Assembly (NCBI RefSeq): GCF_040183065.1
Contig: NC_091125.1
Location: 129,053,121-129,117,120, forward strand
Direction of reading: 5' to 3'
DNA: 64,000 bases
Source: Periplaneta americana
Lineage: Eukaryota > Arthropoda > Insecta > Blattodea > Blattidae
Part shown: positions 31,901 through 43,555 of the stretch, piece by piece
How positions within the stretch are numbered: the first letter of the stretch is position 1
Layout of the letters: the number at the start of each line of letters is the position of its first letter
Position numbers and translations under genes: made by a program
Notes under the pieces: model-generated
The model's database searches: none
Seen by the model: the letters and a program-made list of their open reading frames with translations, nothing else
What the model was told of the DNA's origin: nothing

Positions 31901-31929
31901 GAAACTGATTCAGAGGGATCTGCTAAGAA

Positions 31930-32770
31930 CGAATAAACATATATGCCTACATAAATATAGAGTGTACTTTCTGTCCCTGAGAAAATATAATTTCTTCCGA
32001 AATACTTTGCATAGTATTCTCTATTAGGCTATTGTTTTGTGGTATAGTACATGGAAAGTATGTAAGCTCATTGTTTTCAGCTGCGTAAAAATTATCAGGA
32101 AGGATAATTAAAGTGTAAATGGAATTGTGATAAGCACGAACAACAGATAATAACTTAATAACATTGCCCTGTAACGCAAGAACTTCCAAGAATTGTAATA
32201 AACTCAAGGATTTGTAGTGACCTTCTCGTGTTGGGCTATGTACTATATACAGAGTGGAAGTGTAATAACCTTGCAGATTGAAAGGGATGATAGTGTACAC
32301 GTAAATGAATAGAAAACCTATATTACGTTTTGTGATTAAGTGCACGGTTAATTAGAAAATTGAAGTTTGAAGTTTCAGCAGTCCGGCAACATAGCCACTA
32401 ATACGCTTTACTTTAGATATAGATGTAAGAGGTCAACGAACTCGGTGAGTTTCCGTACTATGTTGCTGACTACCGAGACGTTGCCACAAGCTCGCTTCGT
32501 GCAATGCTTTGAATTTAGTTTTTTTTTTAATTAAATTTACACGAAAACCGTGCACCTTATTGAAATACGCCAGAGGGATTAATTATTCTTTATAAGATTT
32601 CCTATTCACATGGACAAGAATTACGATTATACTTGCAATAGTTACCGAAGAAGAGATTGTTAAACATTTGGGAAAAACATTTTTGCTAAAAAATCTATCA
32701 ACTTTCCACCAATACGATATTATAGTTTTTTGTTACATACAGGGTACAACATGAGCTATTCGCTCTGGAA
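31930..32770. other. No gene recognised
   Basis: AT-rich; minus-strand frames of up to 130 codons here have no family resemblance, and I treat them as chance. Confidence 0.45.
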
Positions 32771-32832
32771 GTCTGCAAGGCTATTTCACTTCCAACCTGT
32801 ATGTATGTATGTATGCATGCATGTATGTATGC

Positions 32833-33120
32833 TTGCTCATGACGTTAGGCCCATAGACGTGGCACAGCTGACGATAAACTTCAATCGGCGCTATGCATTG
32901 TGCATTTAAAAACTTTATCACTGACCGCACTTCACACGCGACGGGAGCTGGAATAGGAGCGTCCATCTTCAACCAATGCAACGAAGCTACTGAGAGCACT
33001 CGGGAGGTTCCGCTAGCGCATACGCCATGCCAGGACATTACTCTATCACGTACACGCAGTCGCTTCGCGCAACATATGGTTTGCTAGCTGTGGAACGAGT
33101 GGGAAGTTACTTTATGGACG
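32833..33120 (-). mobile_element. Mariner-like element, 5' end with transposase N-terminus
   Basis: The minus strand from ATG at 32966 encodes MDAPIPAPVACEVRSVIKFL and QLCHVYGPNVMSK, the first helix-turn-helix of a mariner-type transposase of the kind often labelled SETMAR-like. Upstream is a 5'UTR and, at about 33095-33118, a terminus reading CCATAAAGTAACTTCCCACT on the minus strand. The rest of the transposase is replaced by ATGT repeats at 32798-32832. Confidence 0.75.
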
Positions 33121-33128
33121 CGCCTCTT

Positions 33129-33321
33129 ATGTATGTATGTATGTATGTATGTATGTATGTATGTATGTATGTATGTATGTATGTATGTATGTATGTATGT
33201 ATGTGTGTGTTATGTGTGTGTTGATGTATATATGTATGTATGTATGTATGTGTGTTATGTGTGTGTTGATGTATGTATGTATGTATGTATGTATGTATGT
33301 ATGTATGTATGTATGTATGTA
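33129..33321. repeat. (ATGT)n microsatellite
   Basis: About 190 bp of ATGT units with two GTGTGTGTTATGTGTGTGTT interruptions that are themselves duplicated, indicating expansion after the interruption arose. Confidence 0.97.
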
Positions 33322-34103
33322 TCATTGTCTTTAGTTTTTCTAGGTTGAGCTCTCTAACCTCTTCCGATCGCACTCTTTTTAAGGATCACGAATCAAGTTT
33401 AATCATTCGAAAATAGTCGGACTTCCTGATCATATGCTCAACATGTCGCATGAGAACCGCTTAAGACAAATCGGTACAAACAAAATAAAAGACTTTCATC
33501 CACTTTCAGTGAAGGAACATAATTTTACATTTTCCTGTTAGATGCCAAAAGTGCGTCCCTTGGATAGAGGTCGTAGTGGTGCTGATAATATTAAGATAAT
33601 GTAATTGAATCGATAGTTGCATAAGCAACATTAGTCCAAAAAAAAGTAAATTTCAGAGAAGGGACATAAAACAATTTTTCACCTAAACTCTGAATGCATG
33701 GGTGTCTTCAATTGCTGAGATATAAACATTCCATATTGGGCTATTTTGAGCAAAAAATTCAGAATAATATTTTCCCCCTATTTTTTCCATTTTTTTTAAT
33801 TTCGCGAACTCATGTTGTTATTCCAAGTTAGGATTTTTAAAGCAAATATTGATATAAATACATCATTATTAATAAGGTGACAAGACGTCCAGATTTAACC
33901 CGGACAGGTTACTTTTTATTAGTTTTGCCTACGTGTACGGACTGGAGGGACAAAATGTTTTTACAACACATTGTTTTTAACCGTAAAATGTGACAACGTT
34001 TTTAACTACATCAATCAACTAGCCTACTAGTTTTACCAGTTCGTTATGAGTTCCAAGTCTGGAAAAAGTGGGAGTTAAGATTTTGTCATGACGAAATTTA
34101 GTC

Positions 34104-34225
34104 GGGACTGAGTTTACCTAGGCCTATACAATTTTTTTCTTTGGCAAGGACTCAGTTTACCTATGTGCCTTTTTTTGGCAGGGACTGAGTTCACCGCATT
34201 TTTTACGATAGGGACTGAATTTAAC
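34104..34225. repeat. Short degenerate repeats
   Basis: Four spaced copies of a GGGACTGAGTTTACC-like phrase (34104, 34147, 34181, 34212), irregular spacing 31-43 bp. Origin unknown. Confidence 0.6.
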
Positions 34226-34248
34226 CAACTCCGAGTGAAACAAATTAT

Positions 34249-35425
34249 GATGTATGACTTGAGGCTTTCCCGGAGTTTGATGTAGAATAACTCTTCTCGG
34301 GTTCTCAGCCAGGTGAGATCCAGAACTTGCTGAGACCAGTTAAGGACGATCTTGGTCTTAGGACACCTGGTGTCTACAAAATACCTTGTGAGTGTAGGAA
34401 ATGCTACATCGGGCAGACGGGACGCACCATTATGGAATGCTGCAAGGAACATCAACGCAGTATAAGACTATATTACCCCGATAAGTCTGCAGTAACCCAA
34501 CACAGCCTAGAAACTGGTCACAAGATAGATTTCGGCACCACCACCATCTTGGACAAGACATCTGATTACTGGGACTTGGTTATCAAGGAAGCCATCGAAA
34601 TCCAGCTAGATGGCAATAATTTCAACAGAGACGGGGTCTACAGCTGAGTATAGCATGGAAACCTGCCATCAATACGCTTAGACCACCAGCACACGGCAGA
34701 CAGTCGGGACCAGCAACTAGCTCCTGATTGGCTACCGCTTCCACCAACCAGAATGCGCCTGGTGGTCGGGACTAGGAACTAGCTCCTGATTGGCCCGCAG
34801 CGGGAAGCCCTACTATTGCATATATACCGGCTAGACATGGTCTCACATCATAGTTCAGAACCTATAAATTGTCTATTAAATATACGAGGTCACTCAATTA
34901 GTCGCAATTTGAAAGGACAGGGACCTCTCAAATTGCAGATTTAGATTTCACGGCGCTTCTTCTGACGGCCTTCACATGCTTTGTCATCGAACAACAGATG
35001 ACAGCGTCTTGCCATCCTAACGGCAAACACCAGCCAACTCTTCCTCGCCCCGTTCCATGATCACTTGATCAAATCTCAGTCCCCCTCGCGTATGTGGTAC
35101 CTAAGAGGTTACGTCCAATTTCGGCTTTCCCTTCAAAATTTTCTAGAGCTCCTTCAGTGGAGCAACGTAACCCGATGTGAGACTAGTGGCCAACAGGCTT
35201 GGAGCTCACATATTTAGTTTTGTAAAGCCCCCAACCCCTTGCAAAGACGAATTTTGCGTACCTTTTAAATTTGTCCTCCCAATTCTCTCTCGATTTTTCG
35301 ATTTTTCGTCTCACATCACTTCATTCCCTGAAGAAGATGGCAGAGCTAGCCGTCGAAAACTTGGAAGCAAATCTCCAACTCACCTGGCTGAGAACCCGAG
35401 AAGAGTTATTCTAAATTATGATGTA
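34249..35425 (+). mobile_element. Penelope-like retroelement fragment with GIY-YIG endonuclease
   Basis: The frame at about 34327-34647 encodes the C-terminal GIY-YIG endonuclease domain of a Penelope-like element. It shows PGVYKIPCECRKCYIGQTGR (the GIY- and YIG-equivalent strands), then EHQRSIRLYY, HSLETGHKIDF and IKEAIEIQLDGNNFNRDGVY before the stop. The reverse transcriptase part is absent. A 3' region follows, ending near 35425 with AACCCGAGAAGAGTTATTCT. At the left edge (34249-34315) the same terminal sequence occurs inverted (AATAACTCTTCTCGGGTT), consistent with the complex inverted or LTR-like ends this family is known to leave. It is an incomplete copy. Confidence 0.85.
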
Positions 35426-35432
35426 TTTATAA

Positions 35433-35435
<3 letters not shown>

Positions 35436-35518
<83 letters not shown>
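35436..35518. repeat. (TAC)n-(AAT)n microsatellite
   Basis: ACT/TAC units switch to AAT units. Directly follows the Penelope-like 3' end. Confidence 0.95.
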
Positions 35519-35519
<1 letters not shown>

Positions 35520-35697
35520 CGTAGGAGCAAGAGAAAATTACCAAAGGTTCTGTAAAATGGTATGATATTCACTGACAATAAGCTTAGAGAAATGTGAATT
35601 AAAGCAAACGTACCGAATATAAAAAAATAAGCGTACAATTATCACCAACACATGTAACACTGTGACAAATTTTCTTAAATTTTCGGTTGTCAATTTA

Positions 35698-35760
35698 GAT
35701 GATGATGATGATGATGATGATCATGATGATGATGATGATGATGACGATGATGATGATGAC
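35698..35760. repeat. (GAT)n microsatellite
   Basis: GAT units with single CAT and GAC variants. Confidence 0.95.
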
Positions 35761-36234
35761 GCTCGGTAAGAGAATGTTGGTCAGTTTGCATTGTGTTGAT
35801 AGTGCCGCGATCCAGTGAAGTAACTCCGTCGCTGAAATGCATGGCGGGGGTCACATCACATGGGGCAGTAGGACGCAGTAGCCTGCCCGTCCTCGCATGT
35901 TTACTATTACGTAACGCAACCCGCAATTTTGTGCCTCTGTGGTGTAACTTCCATGTAACATCTGGCCGGCACTGCTGTAGGTTAAGCATTGGGTCAAAGA
36001 GGATCTTCCCTCCTCTCTGCTCATTGCGCGCACAAGGCAGTCTTCTCCTCGTATATAGTCGAGTATGTCTATGTGTATTGTTCGTTGTGCTGTCGTCATT
36101 TTCACGAATAGAGAGGGTTGCCTCGCTGGGTTTTTATATCAGTAGCAGGTCAGTTTTCCAGGAAGACAAGAGGACTACCGAATGTTTCAAAAGAAACTTC
36201 ATAAACCTGGTAGAACACTCGTATACTGTATGTA
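35761..36234. other. No gene recognised
   Basis: Mixed-GC stretch with an open frame (35793-36404 plus) that runs into the neighbouring transposon and shows no family resemblance. A TATATA-like motif sits near 36053. Could be a host regulatory region, not supported further. Confidence 0.35.
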
Positions 36235-37387
36235 CAGTGAAACCTGTTCAAGACGGAAGTGACATGGTCCTAATTTTTTTTCCGTTGTGGACAGGTTTCC
36301 GTATTATTAAGGTGTTCATTAAAATGGAATATTTTATCATTCTTATACATGAAAAACAAAATGACATGCCCCAAACTGTAAGAAGTACAAAATATTACGT
36401 TTAATACTAATCACGTTAAATCAGCTTGCTGTCACTTATTCCGTTGGTGGATCATCTTGGTTAAAATCTCATTTTCTATATAAATGTTATCATAACTCAC
36501 TCATCAGTCATTAAACACTGCTAAAGTTTACTAATCTCATTCAATTTAATAACTAACAACATACTATTATACTGTACTGTATGTCACTGCACAGTATTAA
36601 TTAATTGGACTAGGAGCCATACATTAGAAGCCTTGAATTCTGGTTTATGTAATTTCTTTCCCAGTACAATGGCTTGCTTTGCAGAATAGATCCAGAAATC
36701 GGCATATTTTTTGAAAGGTCATGAAGAACCCACTCCCACAGCAGTTTATTTATTTCCACATAAACAGTTGTTTTCTGGTTTCTTTTATGTCGCCAATATT
36801 AGCCCAAGCCATTCACTCATTATGATCTTTATCTTTAAATTGTCACACCTGAGTTTTCCACAACTGAACTTCAACATTATTTCACATACGCTTCGTTTCT
36901 AATTTTCCTTTAACTCGGTAACTTTTACTTCATCACTTAATGTTAATGCCACATTTTACGCAACATTTTTACCAGAAAATCACTACACTTGCGCTCTGTC
37001 TAGCTACGACAGTATACGGGTGTGAAGCATTGAAAATCTTTGAAGGGACTCGTCTGCCTAGTCAACAGAGTAATAAAATTTATGACCGACAGGCCAACAC
37101 ACCCTCGTATCCTCTAAATTTTTGCAAAGAAAACTTGTTTTTATCTTAGTGACCTACGTATTTCATATATTCCTTGAAATTACACGCTGTTTCAAAATAT
37201 AGTGTGTCCAAAATATTATTTCCGTTTTGAACAGTAGCAGGCAGTTTCCGTTTCCGCGTTAGACAGTTTCCGTTTTATTCAGGAAAAATTACACATAATA
37301 TATACGAATTTCGCCGGGACCAATAAAATGTTCCGAAATAGCTAGGATTCCTGATTATTCAGGTTCCGATTTGAACAGGTTTCACTG
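36235..37387 (-). mobile_element. pogo/Tigger-like DNA transposon, decayed
   Basis: Terminal inverted repeats CAGTGAAACCTGTTCAAGAC and the complement at the right end, with TA at both sides (36233-36234, 37388-37389). CAGTG...AACC ends are typical of the pogo/Tigger group. The minus strand near 36620-36770 encodes NKLLWEWVLHDLSKNMPISG and SILQSKPLYW, resembling the CENP-B-type DNA-binding domain of Tigger transposases. The frame is interrupted by stops upstream and the DDE domain is not recognisable; 1153 bp is about half of a full element. Confidence 0.78.
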
Positions 37388-37989
37388 TATCATGTACATA
37401 TTTATAAATTTAACTCTGAGACACGGATACGGACAGCTGTTTCACAGTCCTAAAGCTTACTTTACCTCCTGACTGCGGACAGAACTTGGATTTCAAGACC
37501 TAATGTGTTACAACAATGGAAAATTTAGTTTTGAGAACTGTACAGAAATTCCTTACCATGAAATATAACATAAGGGTCTTGTAGGCTACCACTAGCACAG
37601 CCGGCTACCCCTTGTTAGCTGGAAGCGGGTGGATAAAGTCATAAAATTTAACTTGTCTCATGGGTCCAAAGGTTACCGCGATCGTAAAATTGTATTCACA
37701 CATGGTAGGGTTAGTAGGATTATTCTCTTCACTTCAATCAGTTGTTCTGTTTCGAGAGATATGGTACCTGAACGTTAAGTTGAAAACTGTAAATTACAGT
37801 ACTGCATAATTGTAGACCTAAAATAAAATTGTATAGCACAGTACTGTATTTTCCTTTTTCTGTCTTATCTACTGTAGTTCAAAGTTGCAAAGAATTTACT
37901 GTAGTACAGTATAATATATTTAGAATTAAACTACAGTAATACATTTCATTTAAAACGTGAAGGGATATATAATGCATATTATAAATTTA

Positions 37990-38095
37990 CGGTTAGATTG
38001 GGGAGCCTCCCTCCCAATAAAGGACACCTCCCAGATGCGGACATATTGTTACGTCCCTTCGATGTCCGTAAATGGGAGGGTTCACTGTATTGCGT
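37990..38095. mobile_element. End of another pogo-like element
   Basis: Right-hand terminus GGGAGGGTTCACTGTA preceded by GGACACCTCCCAGATGCGGA and CCTCCCTCCCAATAAAGGAC, a composition typical of pogo-type ends. No matching left end found. Confidence 0.4.
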
Positions 38096-38139
38096 TATCC
38101 GTAACAATCATTGAATTAGATGAAATACTCGTATTAGGC

Positions 38140-38634
38140 AAAAGCTGCTCCTGAAACTATGTTTTAAACGGTCGCTCTCCATTTCTTCATAATAATCCTT
38201 AGTTGAACGCAATTTGAATACCAGTAACCCATTTTTTACAAACCCCTGTTCACTACCGGCCTGGAATACTACGTAATATAGGCCTAATCCTGGAATCTTT
38301 ACCAATCGGCGCACGCGGAACTGGGTCGTCATCACTAATTGTCCATAGCTTATCTTTTGTCATGTTCAAATTTATCCATGTTTTGTCGAGAGACGTTCGG
38401 TTGATCTTGTATATTTATTTGCACAAAGAAACTGATTACGCAACGCAACTATGTCTTGACGTTCCATCAAATATTTCCGCGCCATGTTATTCTTCTCATA
38501 GCGGAACCGAATGTCTCTCATTATCCGCCAGAAAGATGATCGAGACGCAGAGAAAGACAATTTCTCTTTGGTTCTTTTTAATACGTCATTCAAACTTGGA
38601 ATATAACCTTCTCCACATTTTTCGCAATAATTAA
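38140..38634 (-). pseudogene. Transposase fragment (Tc1/mariner superfamily, DDE_3 type)
   Basis: Two minus-strand frames carry consecutive parts of one transposase. The first is NDVLKRTKEKLSFSASRSSF, then ERQDIVALRNQFL (38372-38593). The second, lower down, is LYYVVFQAGSEQGFVKNGLL and DYYEEME (38150-38290). The pattern matches the arthropod transposase group whose N-terminus is at 30175. The segment with the first catalytic aspartate is missing between them, so it is inactive. No terminal repeats identified here. Confidence 0.65.
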
Positions 38635-38639
38635 CAATA

Positions 38640-39462
38640 GATCCCTATTAGAAACAACAACATCCAAATTTCTTGGCTTAAAAATCGATAATGTGTTAAA
38701 TTGGAAAAATCATATTAAAGAAATTACCCCCAAACTAAATTCAGCTTGTTTTGCTATTAGATCTATGCAAAAGACAGTAAATATCAATACCTTAAAACCA
38801 ATATACTTTGCATACTTCCACTCGGTAATGAGTTTTGGAATAATATTCTGGGGAAATTCCACAGACAGTAACAATATATTTCTATTACAGAAAAGAGTAA
38901 TTAGAATAATAGTAGGTGCGAAATCTAGGGAGTCGTGTAGGACTATTTAAAAAAAAACTACAAATAATACCCATGGCTTGTCAGTATATCTTTTCATTAA
39001 TAGTCTTCCTCGTATGTAATCGTGAAAACTTTGTAACTAATTCAACAGTTCATAGCATAAATACACGTCAAAAAATTACTTTCATACTCCATCGGCAAGT
39101 CTATCGTGCTATCAAAAAGGAGTGCGTTATATGGCAGTAAAATTTTTTAATAGTCTCCCTATCGATATAAAAAATGAAACTCAAAACATAAAATTATTTA
39201 GGGCCAAATTAAAGAAGTACCTAATTTCTCACGCCTTCTATTCTGTAGGTGAATTCATGACATTCAATAACACTTCATGAAATTGATACTAAAACTATGT
39301 GTTGTACTAGTAGACTATATTGTAAATCTCGTCTGTATACATCATCTAGACTGTGACTATAAATTAAGATTTTATAATAGTATTAAGTTTTTTGACTTGT
39401 TCCATATTCTAGCTGTAAGCATGTATGAATACCATGGAATGTTAATAAATACAATACAATAC
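38640..39462 (+). mobile_element. Jockey-type LINE 3' fragment (family 6)
   Basis: Encodes the end of a reverse transcriptase: FLGLKIDNVLNWKNHIKEIT, then FGIIFWGNSTDSNNIFLLQK and RVIRIIVGAKSRESCR, with the tail KFFNSLPIDIKNE further on. FLG...D..L.W..HI and G...WG.S......LQKR.IR are the thumb-region motifs of Jockey-clade RTs. Frame changes near 38945 and after about 39080 interrupt the reading, so it is broken. The 3' end near 39440-39462 has an (ATACA)n tail. Sequence upstream of the thumb is truncated. Confidence 0.85.
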
Positions 39463-40024
39463 AATGGCTATTAGACGAGGAAAATTCGCTCCGGTGCCGG
39501 GATCGAACCCGGGTCCTTGGTTCTACGCACCAAGCACTCTAGCCACTGAGTTACGCCACAATGTTCAAGTACATAACTCTCACTAAATAAATTTCTGGAG
39601 AGGTGTAGTCAAGTAATGATAATGATAACCTTAAATGTAGGGTACCTTAGACTTTTAAGATGCTTGTGGTGAATGTCTCTTACTGTTACGATCTATTTGG
39701 AGAAGTGGTTAGAAATTCAAAGTTGATCTTAAATTATAATTTTTTTGCATTGTTCAATCCACAGCACCGGATCGAATCTCACTCCTCTAGTGTTTTTCCC
39801 TTTGTGGCCTTACTCCATGTTGGACATATACTAAATCAACTACCATTATAAGGAGCGCACTCAATTGAGTGACTTAGTGGCCGGGATTCCACAGTATATG
39901 CACTGTTGGGCGAAGAATCTACGTGAAGATTAATTTTCGGTCCTAGTTCGCTCAGTACGTAGAACCAAGGACCCGGGTTCGATCCCCGGTGCCGGAGTGA
40001 ATTTTTCTCCTCTAATAACCATTG
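39463..40024. mobile_element. Element with 65-bp tRNA-derived terminal inverted repeats
   Basis: Inverted repeats at 39463-39527 and 39958-40023 begin AATGGCTATTAGACGAGG and contain ATCGAACCCGGGTCCTTGG. On the minus strand the left arm plus its inner flank reads as a tRNA-like head, GGCGTAACTCAGTGGCTAGA then GGGTTCGATCCCGGCACC. The right arm keeps only the 3' half of that head. The inner segment 39561-39765 recurs at 42033-42240. It inserted at or next to the LINE tail. No clear target duplication. Confidence 0.7.
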
Positions 40025-40048
40025 TTAACATAACAGACAAATTATCCG

Positions 40049-40240
40049 ATTGGGACAAGTTACCTGGTTGAGGTTTTTTCCGGGGTTTCCCCTCAACCCA
40101 ATATAAGCAAATGTTGGGTAACTATCGATGCTGGACCCCCGACTCATTTCACCGGCATTATCACCTTCATCTCATTCAGACGCTAAATAACCTAAGATCT
40201 TGGTCATAAAATAACCTACAGTACTAAAAAAATAAAAAAA
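40049..40240 (+). mobile_element. SINE family A, 5'-truncated copy
   Basis: Starts in the body (GGGACAAGTTACCTGGTTGA) and runs through GGTTTTTTCCGGGGTTTCCC to the AAAATAACCTACAGTAC end and an A-rich tail. The tRNA head is missing. Confidence 0.85.
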
Positions 40241-40475
40241 AAAGTCTTGATGGCAGTCCTCCTGTATGTAGGCAACAAGTTTCGCAACTCTGTTACAAGT
40301 AGCATTTATACCGATCTGCTCTTGTTTATTGCACATGCGCAGTGCGTTTTATCTAGAACTCAGTAAAATTAGGCGGCCCATTTTTTTTCTGGAACTGTAG
40401 ATGAATTGAATAAATTGCTTCAGCAACTATTATATTGTAAGTATTGAAACTTCCGTCAGGGGGTACCTAATATAT

Positions 40476-40478
<3 letters not shown>

Positions 40479-40506
<28 letters not shown>
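40479..40506. repeat. (GA)n microsatellite
   Basis: Fourteen GA units, then an imperfect GGGA/GGTA purine run to about 40535. Confidence 0.95.
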
Positions 40507-40512
<6 letters not shown>

Positions 40513-40535
40513 TAGAGGGAGAGGGAGGGAGGAGG

Positions 40536-42030
40536 TAGCAAGATAATGAGGAATAGAAATAAACTGATGATTTATATAAAAAAAACATTTTAATTAAAAA
40601 AATACAAAATATATTTATATACAACAATTGCATATGTGATGCCACAATTCTCAGACTCATATTGTAATATTGCACGAGTATGAGTGTATGACAATGTGCA
40701 AAATAAAATTCAATCTGAAGGTGACATCCGTGCTTTACCTCAACAACAGCAACAGCAGTGACCACACTATCCAGATTATTGGTGATGGGTGTTATTAAAA
40801 TACGACAGAAGCTCCAACACTAAGCATACTTAAATCAAATTAAAGTTGTTCTTTATTAGCATTATTACTTCATGAATATATTTAAAAATTAAGCTTATTT
40901 TTTAATTGCGGTACTTCTGCGCACGATCTCCAAACAAATGCAAACATTTATCTCAGTGACACTTTGGGATCACTTCGCTGCAAAAATTCGTGACTAACTT
41001 TGTAATGTGATTTAATTCTACACATATTTATAAGCGGCAAAATTTTTCCAGGTGTATATTTATGTTCCAAAGAGATGGAAGTTTGAAGGGGCTATGGTGT
41101 CAGACTTGCGAAATGAGCTTCGTAATTTCTTATATCAACTTGACAACAACTTCAGGGGTTTGTCCAGCAGTAAGAGAAGTTAATTTGAAATGAAATTTTG
41201 ACATATTGTTAACGCGTTCAAGCACATTTCCCGCATTAGGTATTTCGCAAATCTTTCAGTTTTTTTTTTTGTGAATTTTTGTTAGGTCACTTTTGCTTCT
41301 TATGCAGAAACGTAATTATTGAACGAACATATTTCAATATAAACTCCTTATACAATGAAATATTCTAGACATATACGCATAGTGATGTTGCAGGACAAAC
41401 AATATCTCGGTTTGATAATTGTTTCGCATTAGAGTGGTAACACAGGCCTATCTTAATTTTGGAATTTCCCTGATACTTAACAATCAAATTATTTCCTTGT
41501 ACATCCCCATGTGAGACACATTATTTGCGCATAGATAGTATCAAGTAATGTTCTCTCAAAACGAATGGCAGAGATTTTTTAGTGCTAGACTTTTTTGCAA
41601 AACTAAAACTTAACTCCAGTGTATAATGTAGACGACAATAACATCTAGATGAATAGTACAGGATTATTCATACAAAGCTTTAACTACTGTCTTAAGTGTC
41701 TTCACGATGCCTGGTACAAAAATGTTAAAGGAAGAAACTGTTAATGTTTTTTCATTATTTTTCTTTTCAACATCTTCACATTTAATGGTTTTGATAAATT
41801 GTTACTTCTTTCACTTGTATCGCCATATAATCAGGCCATTGTGGGATATTAAGAAATCTTGTTCAAAACACACTAATATAGAGTTAAAACATGTAAATAA
41901 AACTTTTTATGTACAGATGAGACAACATACGATTTCTCTGATCAACTACATTGGTGTTTATTTCTGACATTCAGAATTATACTACTCAAGTAGAAAATGT
42001 ACATTAAACTTTATGGTCTCAAATCTTGTG
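40536..42030. other. No gene recognised
   Basis: AT-rich sequence without recognisable element ends or exons. Confidence 0.5.
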
Positions 42031-42032
42031 TT

Positions 42033-42240
42033 CAAGTACATAACTCTCACTAAATAAATTTCTGGAGGGGTGTAGTCAAGTATTGTACCCTTGTAATGAT
42101 AACCTTAAATGTAAGGTACCGTAGATTTTTAAGATGCTTGAGGTGAATGTCTCTTACTGTTACGATCTATTTGGAGAAGTGGTTAAAAATTCAAAGTTTA
42201 TCTTAAATTGTAATTAATTTACATTGTTATAATGTGTTTC
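42033..42240 (+). repeat. Direct repeat of 39561-39765
   Basis: Starts GTTCAAGTACATAACTCTCA and ends near GAAGTGGTTAAAAATTCAAA, about 90% like the first copy, same orientation, about 2.4 kb apart. It lacks the tRNA-like arms that surround the first copy. Confidence 0.85.
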
Positions 42241-43114
42241 TTATGAGATGGATATTACCATTAATATTACATGTTTTTTTGACACAAGCAATGTAGGAAA
42301 CTTAATTCTGTCTCTTAAGTAGAAATGCATCATTTGTATCAATAATTCGTAAGTTAGGATCAAATTACAAACTGTTTATATTTGTAAACTTATTCTTGCT
42401 TCCATTGTCTCGAACGTTTTTGGACTTTAGACTTTCTCGGAGATAGTGTTCAGAAAAGGAATTCATGGTTTCCTACAGTTTGTTCACACTTGATTATCTC
42501 CGACGTTTCAGAACAACTTACAAGTTCTGTCATCAGCTTAGCCAGACATAACAGAGTAGCTGACTCTTAAGGTTTTGGACACTACAATTCTGATAATAAT
42601 TAAACCTGTAAGTAATTCTTGGAAGATATTAAGATTCATCACATGGTTGGAATTCCCAAAATCCTCGCCCCCTTATGTCCTCCATACCCAGTTCAATGTT
42701 CACATATTCCCAGCGTGTTGACAGGCTATCCTATCAAATTACTGAGCAACATTCTTTGTCTCCTGTTCCAGTAATTACATTTGTACGCTTCCAAGTGCGG
42801 AGACCATCTAGTATTGATGGAATGATAGAATGATCATGCATTTTTCCTACTAAGGAGGGCCCGAAGACTAGAAAATCACGTTACTACATCCTGCTGCATT
42901 CTATAGTGAAACGAAAATCGCAATACTGTGGTATCGTGATTCACTATGGTGCCTTCTGTCGATGCAGCTACACAACACCCAGGTCCGAAGAAGTCCGATA
43001 TAACAGTCTCTTCGTCTACCTGGAAGTTATGCAGTTCCCTCAGACAGAATGCAAATCATGGTACTACATCTCCGGTGGAAGTTTAAATTAATGAAGGCGA
43101 AAGTTAAGGTAACT

Positions 43115-43180
43115 AACTGGGATTTGAACACAGGCCCGTTTGTTTCACGGTCGGGCATGCTAGTCATTATTCCATTGAGG
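43115..43180 (-). mobile_element. Decayed SINE head (family A-like)
   Basis: Minus strand reads TGGAATAATGACTAGCATGC then GTGTTCAAATCCC, an A/B-box pair related to the family A head. No body follows. Confidence 0.55.
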
Positions 43181-43555
43181 TGAACATGATAATCAGCCAT
43201 TCCAGGCAAATTGGGAATTCTAATGAAAATGTATTTTTCAGAAATATTTGTTTATTATTAGTGTAAGAGATAGATAAGGCTCTAAATTTAAATATTCTAA
43301 TGTTTATTTTCAAAAGGAAAATATTTTACAAGTTTCATGGGCATTGATTCTAAGTGGTCATGGTTAGGTAATAGGTACTTTTTGTTTTCCTAATGTTTGC
43401 AGCAATTATTCACAGAGAGATAAGCTGTTAATGCATGTTTTTCAAGCAGCTATTGTTGAAGAAATATTTTGAGAGCCTGCACGTTAATTCCAGAGCTCCA
43501 GGATCTAGGAACTTTTTACTCTGTACTACATTCTTTCTCCCATTTATTTTAAGTA

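Noticed and set aside
33107-33373. Overlapping open frames of repeated YVCM or THTYI residues
   Set aside because: Translation of the (ATGT)n microsatellite, which has no stops in several frames.
35793-36404. A 203-codon plus-strand open frame
   Set aside because: It crosses the left end of the pogo-like element and shows no family motif; treated as chance.
36740-36820. A minus-strand MAWANIG stretch considered as the missing last exon of the beta subunit
   Set aside because: It lacks the expected cysteine and C-terminal sequence and lies in the pogo-like element's transposase region.
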